Assembly (NCBI RefSeq): GCF_958979055.1
Contig: NC_084886.1
Location: forward strand, 50,303,654 to 50,367,653
Source: Alnus glutinosa
Taxonomy: Eukaryota > Streptophyta > Magnoliopsida > Fagales > Betulaceae
DNA length: 64,000 nucleotides
Direction: 5' to 3'
Position numbers and translations under genes: made by a program. The notes under the pieces were generated by a model, which had not been told where the DNA came from, did not search any database, and saw only the letters and a list, made by a program, of their open reading frames with translations. Shown piece by piece: positions 37,801 to 50,325 of this stretch (the first letter of the stretch is position 1; each line of letters opens with the position of its first letter).

Positions 37801-40800
37801 ACCAATCTCATGATTTTTGGGCAATTTGTTTATAAAGCTCACCATCTTCTCACATTCAACCCAATCTTCCTCCCTCACAGCAACACTGGTAGGAGGCGAC
37901 CTCCCAGGAAGAAGCTGCCCATATGTTTGTATAGGAACTGTTTCAGGAATAGCAGCTAAAATCTCCAACATGAAAGGAGTCAGCGAATAAGGATGACGCT
38001 TGAATAGGAGGTTTAAGGCCCCAATTTTGCCACTTTCAGCAAGTCTAACAGCAGCTTCATTAATAGGCATAACACGAAATTCTCTGTACTCCTGCACAGA
38101 AAACCTGCACAACACTATGTCATTAAACTGTGAGTCAGTAGAAACAATCAGAAGAAATAAATAAAAAAAATCGAAGCATAAAACAATTTATCACTGATAA
38201 TCCTCAATATTATTGCAAAAGTTATCTACATGTTTTTTTCTCTATGCAGCATAAAAAAAGTTTTCCAGGGATACTAAAGAATATAAAATTAATGAAACTC
38301 TTCACAATAGTCATATAAACTAAATCCAATCAATTTTGGCAAGTGATTTTCAAATTCTTGCCTCTAGGAACTCGATATCATATCTAATACATATTTTCAT
38401 TTTTTTACATGAGCTTACATCCTGCTGTACTGCTCTAGATATTAAGATATTGCAAAAGGTTCAAAAGGAATTAAATCCTCAGGGTAAAGAACTTGTGAAT
38501 TGATGAGAATGTTGAATGGCTAACACAAAAAAGGATAGCTCATGAAAATGGGGTGTACGCATACTATATGAAGAAATTTGCCTAATAAATACATCCTTGT
38601 CTCCTATTCATCACAAAAAGATATATCCTTGTCTCCCATATCTGTAGGCAACCTTTCTGTACACGTGCATGCATACACAGAGATTATGAGACATCTTGCT
38701 CAGACATAGATCCCAAAATATATAACAACTATTTGGATAAGACTGCACGGCAATTGTATTATCTTAAATATGCTACAATAAAGTTAAGTGAGACTTCAAT
38801 TAAAAGAAATAAACCAAAAGAAAAAACATTTATGACAGACACTATATTTGGTTAAATCATTGTTCTCTCCTCTTTTTTTCTTTTTTATCCTAAGAGTATA
38901 CAGTTTTAATACTTCAAAATTATGTTATTTCTGCAAAAACAATAACTAAAGATTCTGCAGAGCATAATACCTGCCCATGTTTATCCCAAGATATGTTTCC
39001 AGCCTGTCATTGAATTGCAGTAATTGAAGTCTAGCCATGCGGGAATCCCAAATTTGGCTATATTCAAGATCTTCTGCTTCTGAAAACCTATATTGGTTAG
39101 TTAGGCGCAACCCATATGCAAGCAAAGCCCTTACAGCATCTTCTGTTTGCCCAACTTTATCTAAACATTCAGAAACTATGAAAACTTGATCCTTAATTTT
39201 AGACAAAAACATATTTATTTCATTTATGCCTTGGCCAGAATGCAACCACTGTGACTTTACAACTTCATCTTTATCCAGCCCATGACAACCAGCAAAGTCA
39301 AAGGCAGCCTGATACTTTTGCTTGCTAATTAAAATATTGTACATTTCAGGGACAGATCTCTCAGAAAATGATATCAAACTCCATTGCAATCTAGAAATAT
39401 CAAATTGATCAAATCTATCTTCAGTAATCAGCTCCACACTATGCAAGTCATTTGTTTTCCCAGAATTTGATACATTGTATCTCTCCTCAGATAATGTACT
39501 CTCCAAAAGAAAAATGTGTCCTGGAAATTTCTGTACTCTTTCTAACAAGGGCATGGAATATACAGTGTCATCCTGCTGAAAGTTTGAACCACTTAGGATA
39601 TCAAGCATTGTGACAATGCCACTCCTTTTTGCAAAAGCAATGATGTGGTCAGACCACCAAGTAAAGTCCACAACATCACTTACAAAATTTCCGCTACCAT
39701 TTGACAAACTATCAGTCACTTGTGAGTCATATACCCCTCTGCAAGCAAAACTTGAAAGTGAAAAGCATTCTTTATCCAGCTTGAAAATGTGCAAGCGTCC
39801 TCTGATATCTAGTGTAGCAACAAAATTGACTTGCGGTGAGATTACCACCTTTGGAGATCCTAGTAGACCCACATAACCTTTTGGTCTACAATATAAACCA
39901 TCAAACTGAGTAGAGAACAATTGCTCTACATCCTGGATTTTACTTCTACGCCAAAGAGAAATATTACAGGATCCTGGACAACATATTACAAAAACAATGA
40001 TTAAATACTTAATGAGTGAACTTTGTCTGTAATATCATTTCCCATTTTTCTAGAAAGTGATAATTTTTTTTTTTTTTTTTTTTACATGTCCACACAAGAG
40101 GGGGGGGGGGGGATTCGAGCTAGTGACCTTCATGAGGTGTGATCCCCAGCCGATTGAGCTACCCCTTGGCGACGATAAAAATTCTTAATTGAATTTAAAC
40201 AACTTTTACTAGATACAGAATGAGACTCTGACTGAGATGGAAACCCCCAAACCAAGAACATGGATCTTTAGGTTTTTTTCATATGGCTGACATACACATT
40301 GGTTAGTACATGTTAAAGACTGGAATGTCAAAGGCAGCACAATCTGATGAACCTAAATGGATGAAAGGATTTAAGGTTTTTCCCACTATTTAAAGTAATG
40401 ATCAACTGTCATCTTATCATCTTAGGTATTTTACCATGCAGAACTAGTAAAAGTTGATAATCTAAATATTTTACTACACTCATACTTCTTCTTTTTGTGC
40501 ATGTGTGAGGGTTCCAATCTAATAGACAAGAAACAGTATGAGTTAGAAGATGAATGGAAAAATACATAATCTTCACTGTAGGAAAATTGAATGGAAAAAA
40601 TAGTACATAAACACATACCAGAGTTCCCACCAGAGGCTAGGGAGATACTGTCAGAGCCACCAACAACAACTAGCAAAGAAAGTTTTGGATGGTAATCAAA
40701 GCAGAAGACATTGTTATTAAACTGCCTCTTCAGGGTTAAGCCATTATCTGAGGTGAGTGCAGAGGAGATAGAGGCACTTGGCTCCTGACTAATCTCAATA

Positions 40801-43261
40801 TGCTGAAAGGAACCATCTGATGTAACAACAGTGAAGTTGCACCTGGAAACATTTCCATTAACTCAAACAGATGTCAAGTTGCATGAACTTCACGAGTTGG
40901 TCAAACAACAAACCCAGAACCTCCAACCTAAACTCAATATTGACAGGAAACTGATTTTTGTAAAATTCTCTAGTCAAATTTCAAGCAGAGGCTGCGGAAA
41001 GAAAAATAACACTTACAAGCAAGATCTCTGTTCATCAGAATCATTCTGTGCAATCAGACCCACTATTGGCATACAGATTTTCAAATGTCTCCTTGTAATT
41101 CTTGTTATCTCTTCCCCATTTAATTTGATAAAATATAGTGTACCAGCATCATCAGCAACTCCAAGAACATCATGACATTCGGACCAAGTTCCCGTAGTGA
41201 ATGTAGCATGACTTCCAGCTGATACATGGAACAAAATTAGAAACAACAGCGAGACAAAATGCAATGACGTACAAACCTGAGAAAGATTAAGTTTATAGTT
41301 CATATAGGTTATGCATTTCATAGTATTAACACCGAACCGTCAAGATCAATCAATTCCCTCAAACCCCTTCTGTGTGTAGAGGTTTTTTTTTTCCTTATCT
41401 AGAATCAAAGGACTAAAATGTAAACAGTAGGCTTCAATGCGAACATTAGGTGGCTGACACGGCTACCCCATTAAACTAAGATATTTACAGAAGATTATAT
41501 ATCGTCATGCAGTGTGTAAGGTGTCTATGTTTTCATTCTATTTGTAAAAGAACCACAGAGTTATGCCTCAATAGTCACAATAAAAAAGTTAAAAGAGCTA
41601 TGCAGCAAAGTATAAGTATTGGCGGTTAGCTCCTCTATGCTTGTTGTGGTGTATTTGGAGGGAGCGGAATGCTCGTCTGTTTGAAGATGTAGAGACGACT
41701 ATGGTGGAGCTACGGAAGGGGTGGCTAACTACTTTATATTCTTGGATAGCGCCACATCATAGTTTGAGTGTCTTTACTTTTGTAGAGTTTCTAAATGTAT
41801 TTCCTGTCGGACCCTTTTAGGGGCTCTCTTGTATACTTCCCGTGTATAAGGGTTGCGCCCCTTTGCGCTTTTTAATATAATTGCCATTACTTATCAAAAA
41901 AAAAAAAGTATTGTATTACATGTTATTACGCATTACTTGACATTTTTCATATACTCCTACACGCTGACATCAATAGGAATTAAGCCTTCAAAATCTCTTA
42001 GTTATGTTAAATCAACATAGGCGCCACTAAACATATAAATAAACATGTATTTATATAATGCTTCTACTTATATTACACTGATACTGCCATTTTCAAGGCT
42101 AGCCACTGTAGTGAATTTGAAAAATTGTCAATCTAACCAGTAAATCGAAACAAATTTCTCAGTTTAAAGCGTTTAGAATATGATGTGATGTGATAGTTGA
42201 CACCAAGATACCACAAACATAACTAAATCAATCAACAAATGGATCTTACTGGTAAAAGTTCCACAGGGCTCCATGTAGTCATCATCCTTCTGCAAAATTG
42301 TTATCTGATTGCCAGCAGCGACAGCCACACGTTCGCCTCTCAGGGAGATAAACAAGGATATTAATCTTTTCAATTTTTTCGGTTGCTTGTAATCACTCCA
42401 TTTCTCTTTGAGTTGACTTACACCTACAAGGTATTAAGGGAAAGAATTATAAAGTTGACGGACTGCTAGACTTGATCAATTTCAGAGTGAAATTTGAAAA
42501 ATCTTGAAAAAGAAAAACCATTGTTGCTTTATATAGTAATTATGATTCTTTAACAAGGCACATGCTTCTTCTTGTAAGACACAACCAATCAACTTCACTT
42601 TATGAATACAACCTCTGATAACTAGGATAAATCACAATATCAAAAGCATGAATGGCATACTTCTCTCCGAAAATATTAGCAAATCCATAATCGTACCACC
42701 TTGACATTTACTCTTAAATATGGAAGGTATAAACCAAAACTTGTAAATGATGGCAGATACCCATCCACATTGAACTGTTAGAAAAATAACTAAAATGCTT
42801 GTATTACTAACATCCCACTACTTCCAAACCATACATTTTGGCTAAATAACCATTCAAGACAACCTTTTAACAGTAGCCAATATAAAACCCTAATTTTAAC
42901 AATCTTTTTTTGGATGAATAAGTCATTCCATTAAGCAATGAAGTTCAGTACAAGTAAACAGCTTCACACTCTTAGCACTTCTTACTCACTCCAAACCACT
43001 CGTTCAACACCTTTACAATTCAAAAATAATAATAATAATAATAACAATCTTATAAGTACCTAAAAGAGTCTTGCAAATATTCCTAACAATCAAAAGAACA
43101 TATTATTGCTCAGAGCCTATTTCTCATGTTAATTAATAAGCTAACAAAAACCAAATTTGAAAAAACCCCGTAAAAAATTATTAAAAAAAAAAAAAATCAT
43201 AATCCATTACAAGACCCTGAAAGCCAATGCCCTCAACCAATTAAGCATGTAAACAATGTGC

Positions 43262-43296
<35 letters not shown>

Positions 43297-43682
43297 CTCA
43301 ATGACCAATTGGTAAAACATTCTCTATGAAGTATTTTCACTCTACGAGTAACCAGACAATTGAACATTTGAACCAAAATTAACTAACAGAAAACTTAACA
43401 AAAAAAAAGAAACCGACGTACCTCGTACCGAAAACAAAGATAGGAAGCTCCCTCTCTCACCATCATTCGCCTGAATTCAGTGTAAAAATTAAAAAAGAAA
43501 AAAAAAATCAAACAATTTAAATAAATAAATAAAGATTCAAATTACATTCAGATACGAAGAGAAAGAAAAAAAAAATGGAAAATTAAGAACAAAACCTGTT
43601 GAGGAGGGTAATTGGGAGCGTACGGCCTCGAAGCGTGATGGCGCGTCTCGTAAAGCACTTCCCGTACGCTTCGCTCTTCCAT
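28889..43682 (-). CDS. MIP2: MIP2-type protein: NBAS/Sec39-domain subunit of the MAG2 ER tethering complex
   Basis: Twelve exons on the minus strand: 43682-43596, 43470-43422, 42423-42250, 41218-41017, 40842-40619, 39973-38971, 38104-37101, 34918-34830, 34509-34150, 33274-32035, 31849-31584 and 31483-28889. All junctions are GT-AG and in phase. They give 2430 residues, near the roughly 2.4 kDa-thousand-residue size of Arabidopsis MIP2 (At5g24350). It begins MEERSVREVLYETRHHASRP. The N-terminal third (for example RVAVAAGNQITILQKDDDYM and VLGVADDAGTLYFIKLNGEE) fits the NBAS beta-propeller. The middle and C-terminal parts are helical Sec39-like, including STFWREWKLKLEEEKRVADH and VETERFLSGDIKYIEGV. 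In plants MIP2 joins MAG2, MIP1 and MIP3 at the ER, assisting Golgi-ER transport and storage-protein export. The gene looks intact; introns hold a LINE and a SINE. Confidence 0.95.
40063..40172 (-). mobile_element. tRNA-derived SINE in a MIP2 intron
   Basis: On the minus strand the element starts with a tRNA-like head. TAGCTCAATCGG (plus 40150-40161) resembles box A and AGCTCGAATCC (plus 40111-40121) resembles box B. It then has a C run, CTTGTGTGGACATG and an A tail (T run at 40063-40083 on plus). It is about 110 bp long and in the same sense as the host gene, between exons 40619 and 39973. A diverged relative lies at 58226-58328. Confidence 0.65.
41622..41905 (+). mobile_element. 5'-truncated LINE tail with 8-bp target duplication, antisense in a MIP2 intron
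   Basis: The plus strand encodes CLWWCIWRERNARLFEDVET and WLTTLYSWIAPHH, the extreme C terminus of plant LINE ORF2. It is followed by 3' UTR sequence and an A tail ending at 41905. The direct repeat AAGTATTG flanks it at 41614-41621 and 41906-41913. It lies in the intron between coding exons 42250 and 41218, opposite to the gene. Confidence 0.8.
43264..43294. repeat. AT microsatellite in a MIP2 intron
   Basis: About fifteen TA units in the intron between exons 43422 and 42423. Confidence 0.9.
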
Positions 43683-43786
43683 AGTCCCAAATAAAACTGT
43701 TTCTCTGCCTGTCTGCGTGCTTTGTCTTCCCGCGCACGGATCTCGAACCCTAGACCTCAAAATACCCGACGCATCCACATTTCAAG

Positions 43787-43788
<2 letters not shown>

Positions 43789-43820
<32 letters not shown>
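43789..43820 (-). promoter_or_regulatory. CT tract upstream of the MIP2-type start codon
   Basis: Sixteen GA units on plus read as CT on the coding strand, about 110 nt upstream of the ATG at 43682-43680. The position suits the 5' leader or core promoter Y-patch. No clear TATA box was seen just upstream. Confidence 0.4.
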
Positions 43821-43822
<2 letters not shown>

Positions 43823-44227
43823 GGTTCAGGCAGAGTGGCAGACAACCAGACGCTTTCTCAATTTTGGGTTGGGTTGGAACCCATAGCCCGCGGCAAATTT
43901 ATCTGGGCCTGAACCCAACATTTGAAACATGCGGAAAGCAATGATGAGGCCCATAATGATCCCCACTTTTATTTTGATGTTTTTTAAACCTTTTATTACG
44001 ATCACGGAATTAGAAATCTAGCTTGAGGAGAGCTAAATTGTTTTTAATAAAAATAAAAATTGGGCCGAAGTAACAAAAGAAAAACCTAATTATTTTTTTA
44101 ACAAATCTAAAGGCTAACAAAAAAAAAAAAAAAATTGGCGAAGAGGTTTGGATGAGAGCCATGGACCCCCTCCAGCCCCACTTGGTTCGTAGCTGATCAC
44201 GATGTGTCGATTAACTCAGTTGTATAA

Positions 44228-44742
44228 GTCTTTATAAAATTATAGAAAAACTTCACTTATCACTTCTAATTTTTCATTACTTTTACAATAATACCTTTAA
44301 ACTTTAAAAAATATCAATTTAGTATATCAATCTTTCAAAATTTTCAATTTCAATCCTAACGGAATGGTGTCAAAGTTCATAAAATACCCCTATTTTTTTT
44401 AGGAAAAAAAAAAAATTTGCAAGGATTTAGACATTGGTTAAGATTTAACTGAATTTACAGAAATACTCATGCGTGAATCTTTAAAAAAATTGTAAAAACA
44501 ACCAAAAAAAAATGGTATTTTGTGAATTTTGATAGGATTTAATGAAAAATCCTAACTGAGTGGTGAAATTAAAAAATTAAAAAATTAAAAAAGAAGAAGA
44601 AGAAGAAGAAGAAGAAAGAAGAAGAAGAAGATGTATACACTAAATTGACATTTTTTTTAAAATTTAAGGGTATGATTGCAAAAGTGATGAAAGATCAAAG
44701 GTGGTAAATGAAGTATTTTCTAAAATATTTTTTATAAGAATT
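44228..44742. mobile_element. Foldback MITE of about 515 bp
   Basis: The left half (for example CACTTATCACTTCTAATTTT near 44254, then TTACTTTTACAATAATACCT) is mirrored by the right half ending near 44740, where ATGATTGCAAAAGTGATGAA and GGTGGTAAATGAAGTATTTT are the diverged complements. The centre contains a GAA repeat (44591-44632). There are no coding frames. It is similar in style to, but not obviously the same family as, the element at 23396-23869. Confidence 0.65.
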
Positions 44743-45236
44743 CTTTGTAATTCTTTTAAGAGTGTTTTATCATATACAATGCCCTAAAATTCAACCTTTT
44801 TGTTAATGTAAATGGTTATAATTTTGTCCCGTAAGCATTTATCACTTTTATTAACATGATATTTAACATATTTTTTATAAGTGATAAATAATAATGTGGT
44901 AAAATTTCAACCATCTAATTTGAAAACAATAGTTATGATTTAAGGAATTGTAAATGATTAGAGTCTGTAGTATAGTCCACCGTTTTGACCAAAACAGAAA
45001 TGCCATGCTAAATATGGAAGAGAAATGATATTTTGCAAGATACAACTATTGAGATAACTATTGAATTTTTTTTATTTAAAAAAAAAAAAAACCGTGATTT
45101 TTCATTTAATATAAAAATAAATAAATAAGTCAATAGTTATATTATGGGATAGCAACGTATCATATGTCAATATAGAATATGGCTCAAAATGAGTACTAGT
45201 TGTAGAGCAATGATGAGGTACAATGAGATTTATACA

Positions 45237-45292
45237 ATGGCTTTCTTTTTCCTTTTTAAAAAAAAAAAAAGAAAAAAGAAAAAGAAAGCCAT
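45237..45292. repeat. 15-bp perfect inverted repeat around an A-rich loop
   Basis: ATGGCTTTCTTTTTC (45237-45251) is exactly complemented by GAAAAAGAAAGCCAT (45278-45292). The arms are low in complexity, so the pairing is less striking than its length suggests. Confidence 0.5.
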
Positions 45293-46572
45293 GTTGATTT
45301 CAAAGTTGGACACATTTCGACCTATGATTTATGCAGGATTTGACTCCAAACACCCAAAAATTTCAATGTCATGTGCTATGTGATACAAAAAGGGAAGAGT
45401 AGTGCCATGCATCGTTAATTCTATAAGCTTCGTATGAACCATGGCCTTTATAGGAGTCGGTATAAATCCCTCAATAGGCCAAGAAGCCAAATGCAATTAG
45501 ATTAATGCTTAAAATTACATTTTTATCTCATCACTAGCTATCTCATTTTGTTGTTTGTGGCGGTGACAATCAATTCTTAGTTTATTTTTTTCTTTATTCT
45601 TTTTTCATAGTAGTTGATTGTCACTGCTATATATATGTTAAACAATGTATGGTCTATTTTATTTTATTTTATTTTATTTTTTGCATATTTAAAAAAATAC
45701 AGTTTCACTCATTTTAGAAAATGAATGAATTATAGTATGACAATTCTTTTGTACAATTTTCCTAATCTCAAAATAACTTATTTTATTTATTATTATTCTT
45801 GTAGTTGTTTTCATCTTTCGATCTAGTTATTGGTAACGGAACCCAACATAACATTAATCACATAGAATTTGAAATTTTCATTTTTGAAATTCTTAAAGGG
45901 GATCATTTCCCGAAAAATGAAAAAGGCATATATTTTAAAATATTAAAAGATAGAAACAAAAGAACTACCCTTCTTTGATTTACCACAGCATGGAATATAC
46001 AGATAAACTAGACCGAACAACTTTGTAAAACATTTTTTTTTTAACGGGCATTTACTAATTAAACAATGCAATCAATAGGAAAATGAATATATATAGTATG
46101 TGATCTTTTTCTTAATGGGCCACTTGAAACAAACATTTCAACTTATTTCCCCAATATTTTTGAAAGTTGATAAAATTATGAGGTTCATTTATTTTTCAAT
46201 GTTTTTAGGGAGGCCATGCATGGGCATTTGCCTCATTTTGTTCATCCCTGACTCCGCCTATATCTGCAAATAAATGACCCGTGGGGTTTATTTTTAATGC
46301 TCTTAAGTACATGAATTGTGTTTATTTATTTAAATTTTTTTAAAAAAAGAAAAAGAAAAAGAAAGTCATTGCATGTATGTGCAGAACAGTAGTTTTTCTA
46401 GAAAAAATTCCATCGACATATTATGTGTGTGTTAAAACAAACAGAATCTACAATTTACTGTAGTAGTGTTTAATGTAGATTCTTCAGACAAAAATTGCAG
46501 GCTAGCTCATAGTCGTAAAAAACAACTGTAATTTTGGATTTACAGCTAGAGGATGACATATTGTTCTTCTAC

Positions 46573-46576
<4 letters not shown>

Positions 46577-46621
<45 letters not shown>
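46577..46621. repeat. AT microsatellite
   Basis: About twenty-two TA units in gene-free DNA. Confidence 0.9.
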
Positions 46622-46624
<3 letters not shown>

Positions 46625-47154
46625 GAAGACAACTTGAAGGAGACAACTTTTACATCAATCGTAAACAAGTTTCATCTTCCCTTGGATGAAAAGCCCATGG
46701 CTCTTCTAGCTTTGATGCGGTTAAAGTAACTTTTGCTGGATACTAAGAATTGTTAACAAAGCCAGCATCCCTCTAGGATGAGAATCTAGCCTGGTTTGAT
46801 CTGGTGTTAAACTCTACCATTAATGACAAAATGATTTCAAGCATTTTACTAACTTCACCAAGTTAGAATATTACAGCAGCAGCAACATATATACTTGCTG
46901 CTAGCTCAACTTTCTCAAATAAATTTTTTTTTTTTAGGACAAAGTTTTGGAGGAAACTTTTTTAATTCAATATATTAAATTGATATGCATCCAAAATAGA
47001 TGTGATTCTCATATGCATTTTAAACCAAGCACGGACATGTATATGAGAATCACATATATTTTAGACACATATGAGTTTAATCAATTGAAATTGAGAAAAT
47101 TTATCCAACTCAATTTAGAGCAAAACTTTATATACATATAAACACACACACACA

Positions 47155-47940
47155 TGTTGGTACAGTTTCTGGTACGGTGTGAAATGCACGTTCTTCGATG
47201 TTCTTCCCGCTTCCCAATAATTTGCAAAACAACTAAAACTATAGATCCTTCCAGGGGTCTCACTTCAATGCCTAAATTAGCTTCTGTGAAAAATATGCTC
47301 AATACATAAAATAATCAGTCTGAGTTTATACCTGGAATATGGGCATATTTATAGGTAAAGAGGTAAATGTCAACTTGAATTAGGTTTCCTACTTCTTATT
47401 GATCTAAGAGTGCTGTCAGATTTCTACTTGAAATTTGATCATTTATTAGATATATGATCTGATCCCGGATAGATTGGAGGAGTCCTATCCCGATTCTACC
47501 GAGAATAAGACTACTGATCAAACTAGACTTGGACTATGAGTCTTATCCCGATTCCACCGGAAATAGGAATGTTGATCGGATTATGACTCCTACTTCAATT
47601 CAACTTAGAGTAAAGTCTTAATCCGGATTTCCTAGGATAACTGATACCTGATTTTTCGAGACAATCTTGTCTCGGACCTTGGCTGGCTCTTGGTCCCAGG
47701 TTGTCTACATTCCTGCGAACCAATCTAGATTCATCTCCTATCACGTATTCTCAGGAATAGCTACTTAGTGTCCAACTCCCAGAATAGGACTTTCTGGGAG
47801 TATTGTTGTATTGGCTGCTTAACGTCTATCTCCCGAGATATGACTTCCCAGGAGTTCTGTTGTCTCGTCCTTAGGTCGATACTAACTTGAAGGCCCATGA
47901 TTCTCTTAATGGGCTGGTCTGAGTGGAATTATACCAAACA
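47155..47940 (-). repeat. 3' LTR of the gypsy-type element (left copy)
   Basis: It starts TGTTGGTACAGTTTCTGG and ends ATACCAAACA on plus. It shares many blocks with the right copy, for example TGCCTAAATTAGCTT, ACTTGAATTAGGTTTCCTAC and ATCATTTATTAGATATATGA. The copies differ at a noticeable fraction of positions, so the insertion is not recent. Confidence 0.85.
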
Positions 47941-47959
47941 ATTATCCTCAATTTCCCTT

Positions 47960-48480
47960 ATTCGAAGCGTGCTCGAATTATGTAAATTTCATTTCTCGAA
48001 AAACTCGAGCCCTGGCTTCTTCTTATGATGCCCTTCTGGTGTTTGAAAACCTGAATCCTAAAAACTGCAAACCCGATGGTTAAATCTGACCTCCATGACC
48101 TTCTTATTTTTCCTTAGGGTTTTCTCCCTATCTCCTGGAATGGCCAGCTCTTGAAAACTTGCCAACCTGCAAAACCTGATGGTTAAATCCGACCCCAATG
48201 CCTCCTTGTTTTTTTTGCAAAGTTGTCTCATTTGATTTGCCTTAGGGTTTTCTCTCAAGCTTGTTTTCTCTGCAGGATTGTCTCACTGGCTTGTTTTTTT
48301 TCTATAGGCTTGTCTCCCTTCATTGTTTTCTCTATATGGTTGTCTCCCTAGATTTGCCTTAAAGTTTTCTCTCACACTTGTTTTCTTTGCAGGGTTGTCT
48401 CCCTGACTTGTGTCTATCTCCCAAGATGGGACTTTCTGGGAGTCCAGTTGTCAATCCTCATTGTTTTTTTAAAAATAGGG
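47960..48480. repeat. Degenerate tandem-like repeats inside the gypsy-type element
   Basis: Units built on GATGGTTAAATC, CCTTAGGGTTTTCTC and GTTGTCTCCCT recur three or more times between 48060 and 48430. The region is non-coding and lies next to the 3' LTR on the element's own strand. Confidence 0.5.
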
Positions 48481-48929
48481 TTTTCTTCCCATCTCCTTCC
48501 TATAAAAGAAGCGACACCAATGGATTCCTAGTCTCTAGACCGGGAATACTCTGATGCTTAAATCATGTCTATTCGTTTATTCATAATATACATACTCCCA
48601 AAATCGGTGGAACTTCTGTCTTTATTTTAATTAGTCTTGGTCAAAAAATAATAATTTAGTTATTTACAAGCATAAATGCGAAAAACAAAAGTCTCGCCTA
48701 GGACTCCCGACGATCCTTACTACCTGATCTCAGACATAATCTCTTGTTGCATTGGCTCTCTACGTCGTGGACTCCTACTTCCTCGGGCCTCTCTTCTTTC
48801 TATATTCTCCCGGGGATCATTCTCCCGATCCCTTTGATTTAGCTGATGACGCTCTTGGGGATAATAATCTTGTGGCTGATAGTCCCGAAGATTTTAGGAC
48901 CTGTTATTTCCTGACTGATTCCTCTGATC

Positions 48930-49820
48930 TCCGAAAAATCAAATCAGCTTGCCATTCTTTACGAGCTCCTCGATTAACAACCTTAGGGCTATGCACCCCT
49001 CGGTGTAATGACTTGTTTGTTCATGAAAATCACAATATTTGCCCTCATTCTTAGAAGGATGATTACCTGGTATCTTTGGTGGTTGGCGAAATACCGGATC
49101 TCTTTTGATCTTCATAAGGACTTCTGATATCTCAGCATTGAGAGGTGTAAAGTTATAGTCTTTGAACTTCTTTACCGGCCTCTGCTCTTCCCCATCAGCT
49201 TTTCTAAATTATTTCCTTTTCTTTTCTGGGGTTGTCTCTCGAGGTAGCTTAGAATTGGCCATAACTTTCAGCGTCTCTTCGTGATTGATGAATTCTTCTA
49301 CCTTATCCATCAGGCTCTGCAAAGTTTCCGGGCCAACTTCTTCATCAGAGGCTCTTCGAGTGAAATTCCCTAATAGATGGCAATGAAGACCATATCCTTG
49401 GTCGAATCTTCAACCGTTATCTTCTTTCGGTTGAACCGTGCCATAAACTCGTTAAGACTTTCATTGATTTGCTGATGCAACGTTAACAAGTATCCCAAAG
49501 GCTTATTCCTTGTCTGGAAAGCTAAAAACTCCGTTAAAAATATCTTGAACAACTCCTTGAACTTAACAACAGAATTTGAGGGCAGCTTCCTAAACCAGTC
49601 CTAGGCATTCCTCGAAAGAGTAAGGGTGAAGGCCCGACACACTATTTCATCTGGTGTCCCGTAAAGGTCTAGATGAGCTCGAAAATTCTCCTGGTGATCA
49701 AGAGGATCCCTATCTCCAGCATAACTTAGGATCTAAGGTACCTTAAACTTTTCGGGTAACCGATAGTTTGCTACCTGTCCAGTGAAGGGTGAGTATGTAC
49801 CCATTAAGATCTTGTCCACC
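48930..49820 (-). pseudogene. Retrotransposon gag, broken by stops
   Basis: The minus strand reads MGTYSPFTGQVANYRLPEKF, then after a stop near 49735 YAGDRDPLDHQENFRAHLDL and YGTPDEIVCRAFTLTLSRNA. A second stop follows, then DWFRKLPSNSVVKFKELFKI, LTLHQQINESLNEFMARFN and VEDSTKDMVF. Further on is KYCDFHEQTSHYTEGCIALR, the conserved segment after gag in plant gypsy elements. The gag domain order is complete, but at least three stops make it non-functional. Confidence 0.8.
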
Positions 49821-50325
49821 ACTACGGATCTACTTTTGTCCTTCATTTCCATCTCCATGTACGTGCACCTTCTCTCCAACTCAGTAATAACTTTGCTCAA
49901 ATCTCCTACATCCTCCCGTCAGTCCTTCCACTCCTTTATTCCTGGTGATTATCTTATCAGGAACCATCTCCTTGGTGGTCATCCTCCTGACGATTCTCCC
50001 TTTGAACTTTGTTATTGTTGTTGTGATCTTCTTCTTCATGCCCGTCTCGGTTCTCCTCGGGATGGGACTGTCTTGGCCTCATATGCAGCAATTCTGCATT
50101 TTACTGTGTTAAGGTTTCGATCTGGGCTTCCAACCCTGCTATGCGATCCTGATCTCCACTGCTCTGGGGAGGGAACGATGGAGGCTATGGATTATTCTAA
50201 ATAACCCGCTCCAGTCCGATTTTGGTATCTCGGTTGATCTGGCTTCCAGAACGTGTGTTCATCACCATGACAGATCTTCTTTCTTGTAAGAGAAACGAAT
50301 AATTTTCCCGCAAATGACGTCAAAC

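Larger units (their letters stand above)
43900..47150. other. Gene-free spacer upstream of the MIP2-type gene
   Basis: Apart from the foldback MITE, the 45.2-kb hairpin and an AT microsatellite (listed separately), I see only AT-rich sequence and short frames without recognisable domains. Confidence 0.5.

Noticed and set aside
40081..40172. A tRNA gene on the minus strand
   Set aside because: Box-like motifs are present, but there is no full cloverleaf, a long C/G run follows, and an A tail ends it. It is a SINE.
48752..49054. 100-residue plus-strand frame in the LTR element
   Set aside because: It is the antisense of the degenerate gag region; the minus strand carries the recognisable gag residues.
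49782..50204. 140-residue plus-strand frame in the LTR element
   Set aside because: It is antisense to the element's 5' internal region, with no domain and atypical composition.
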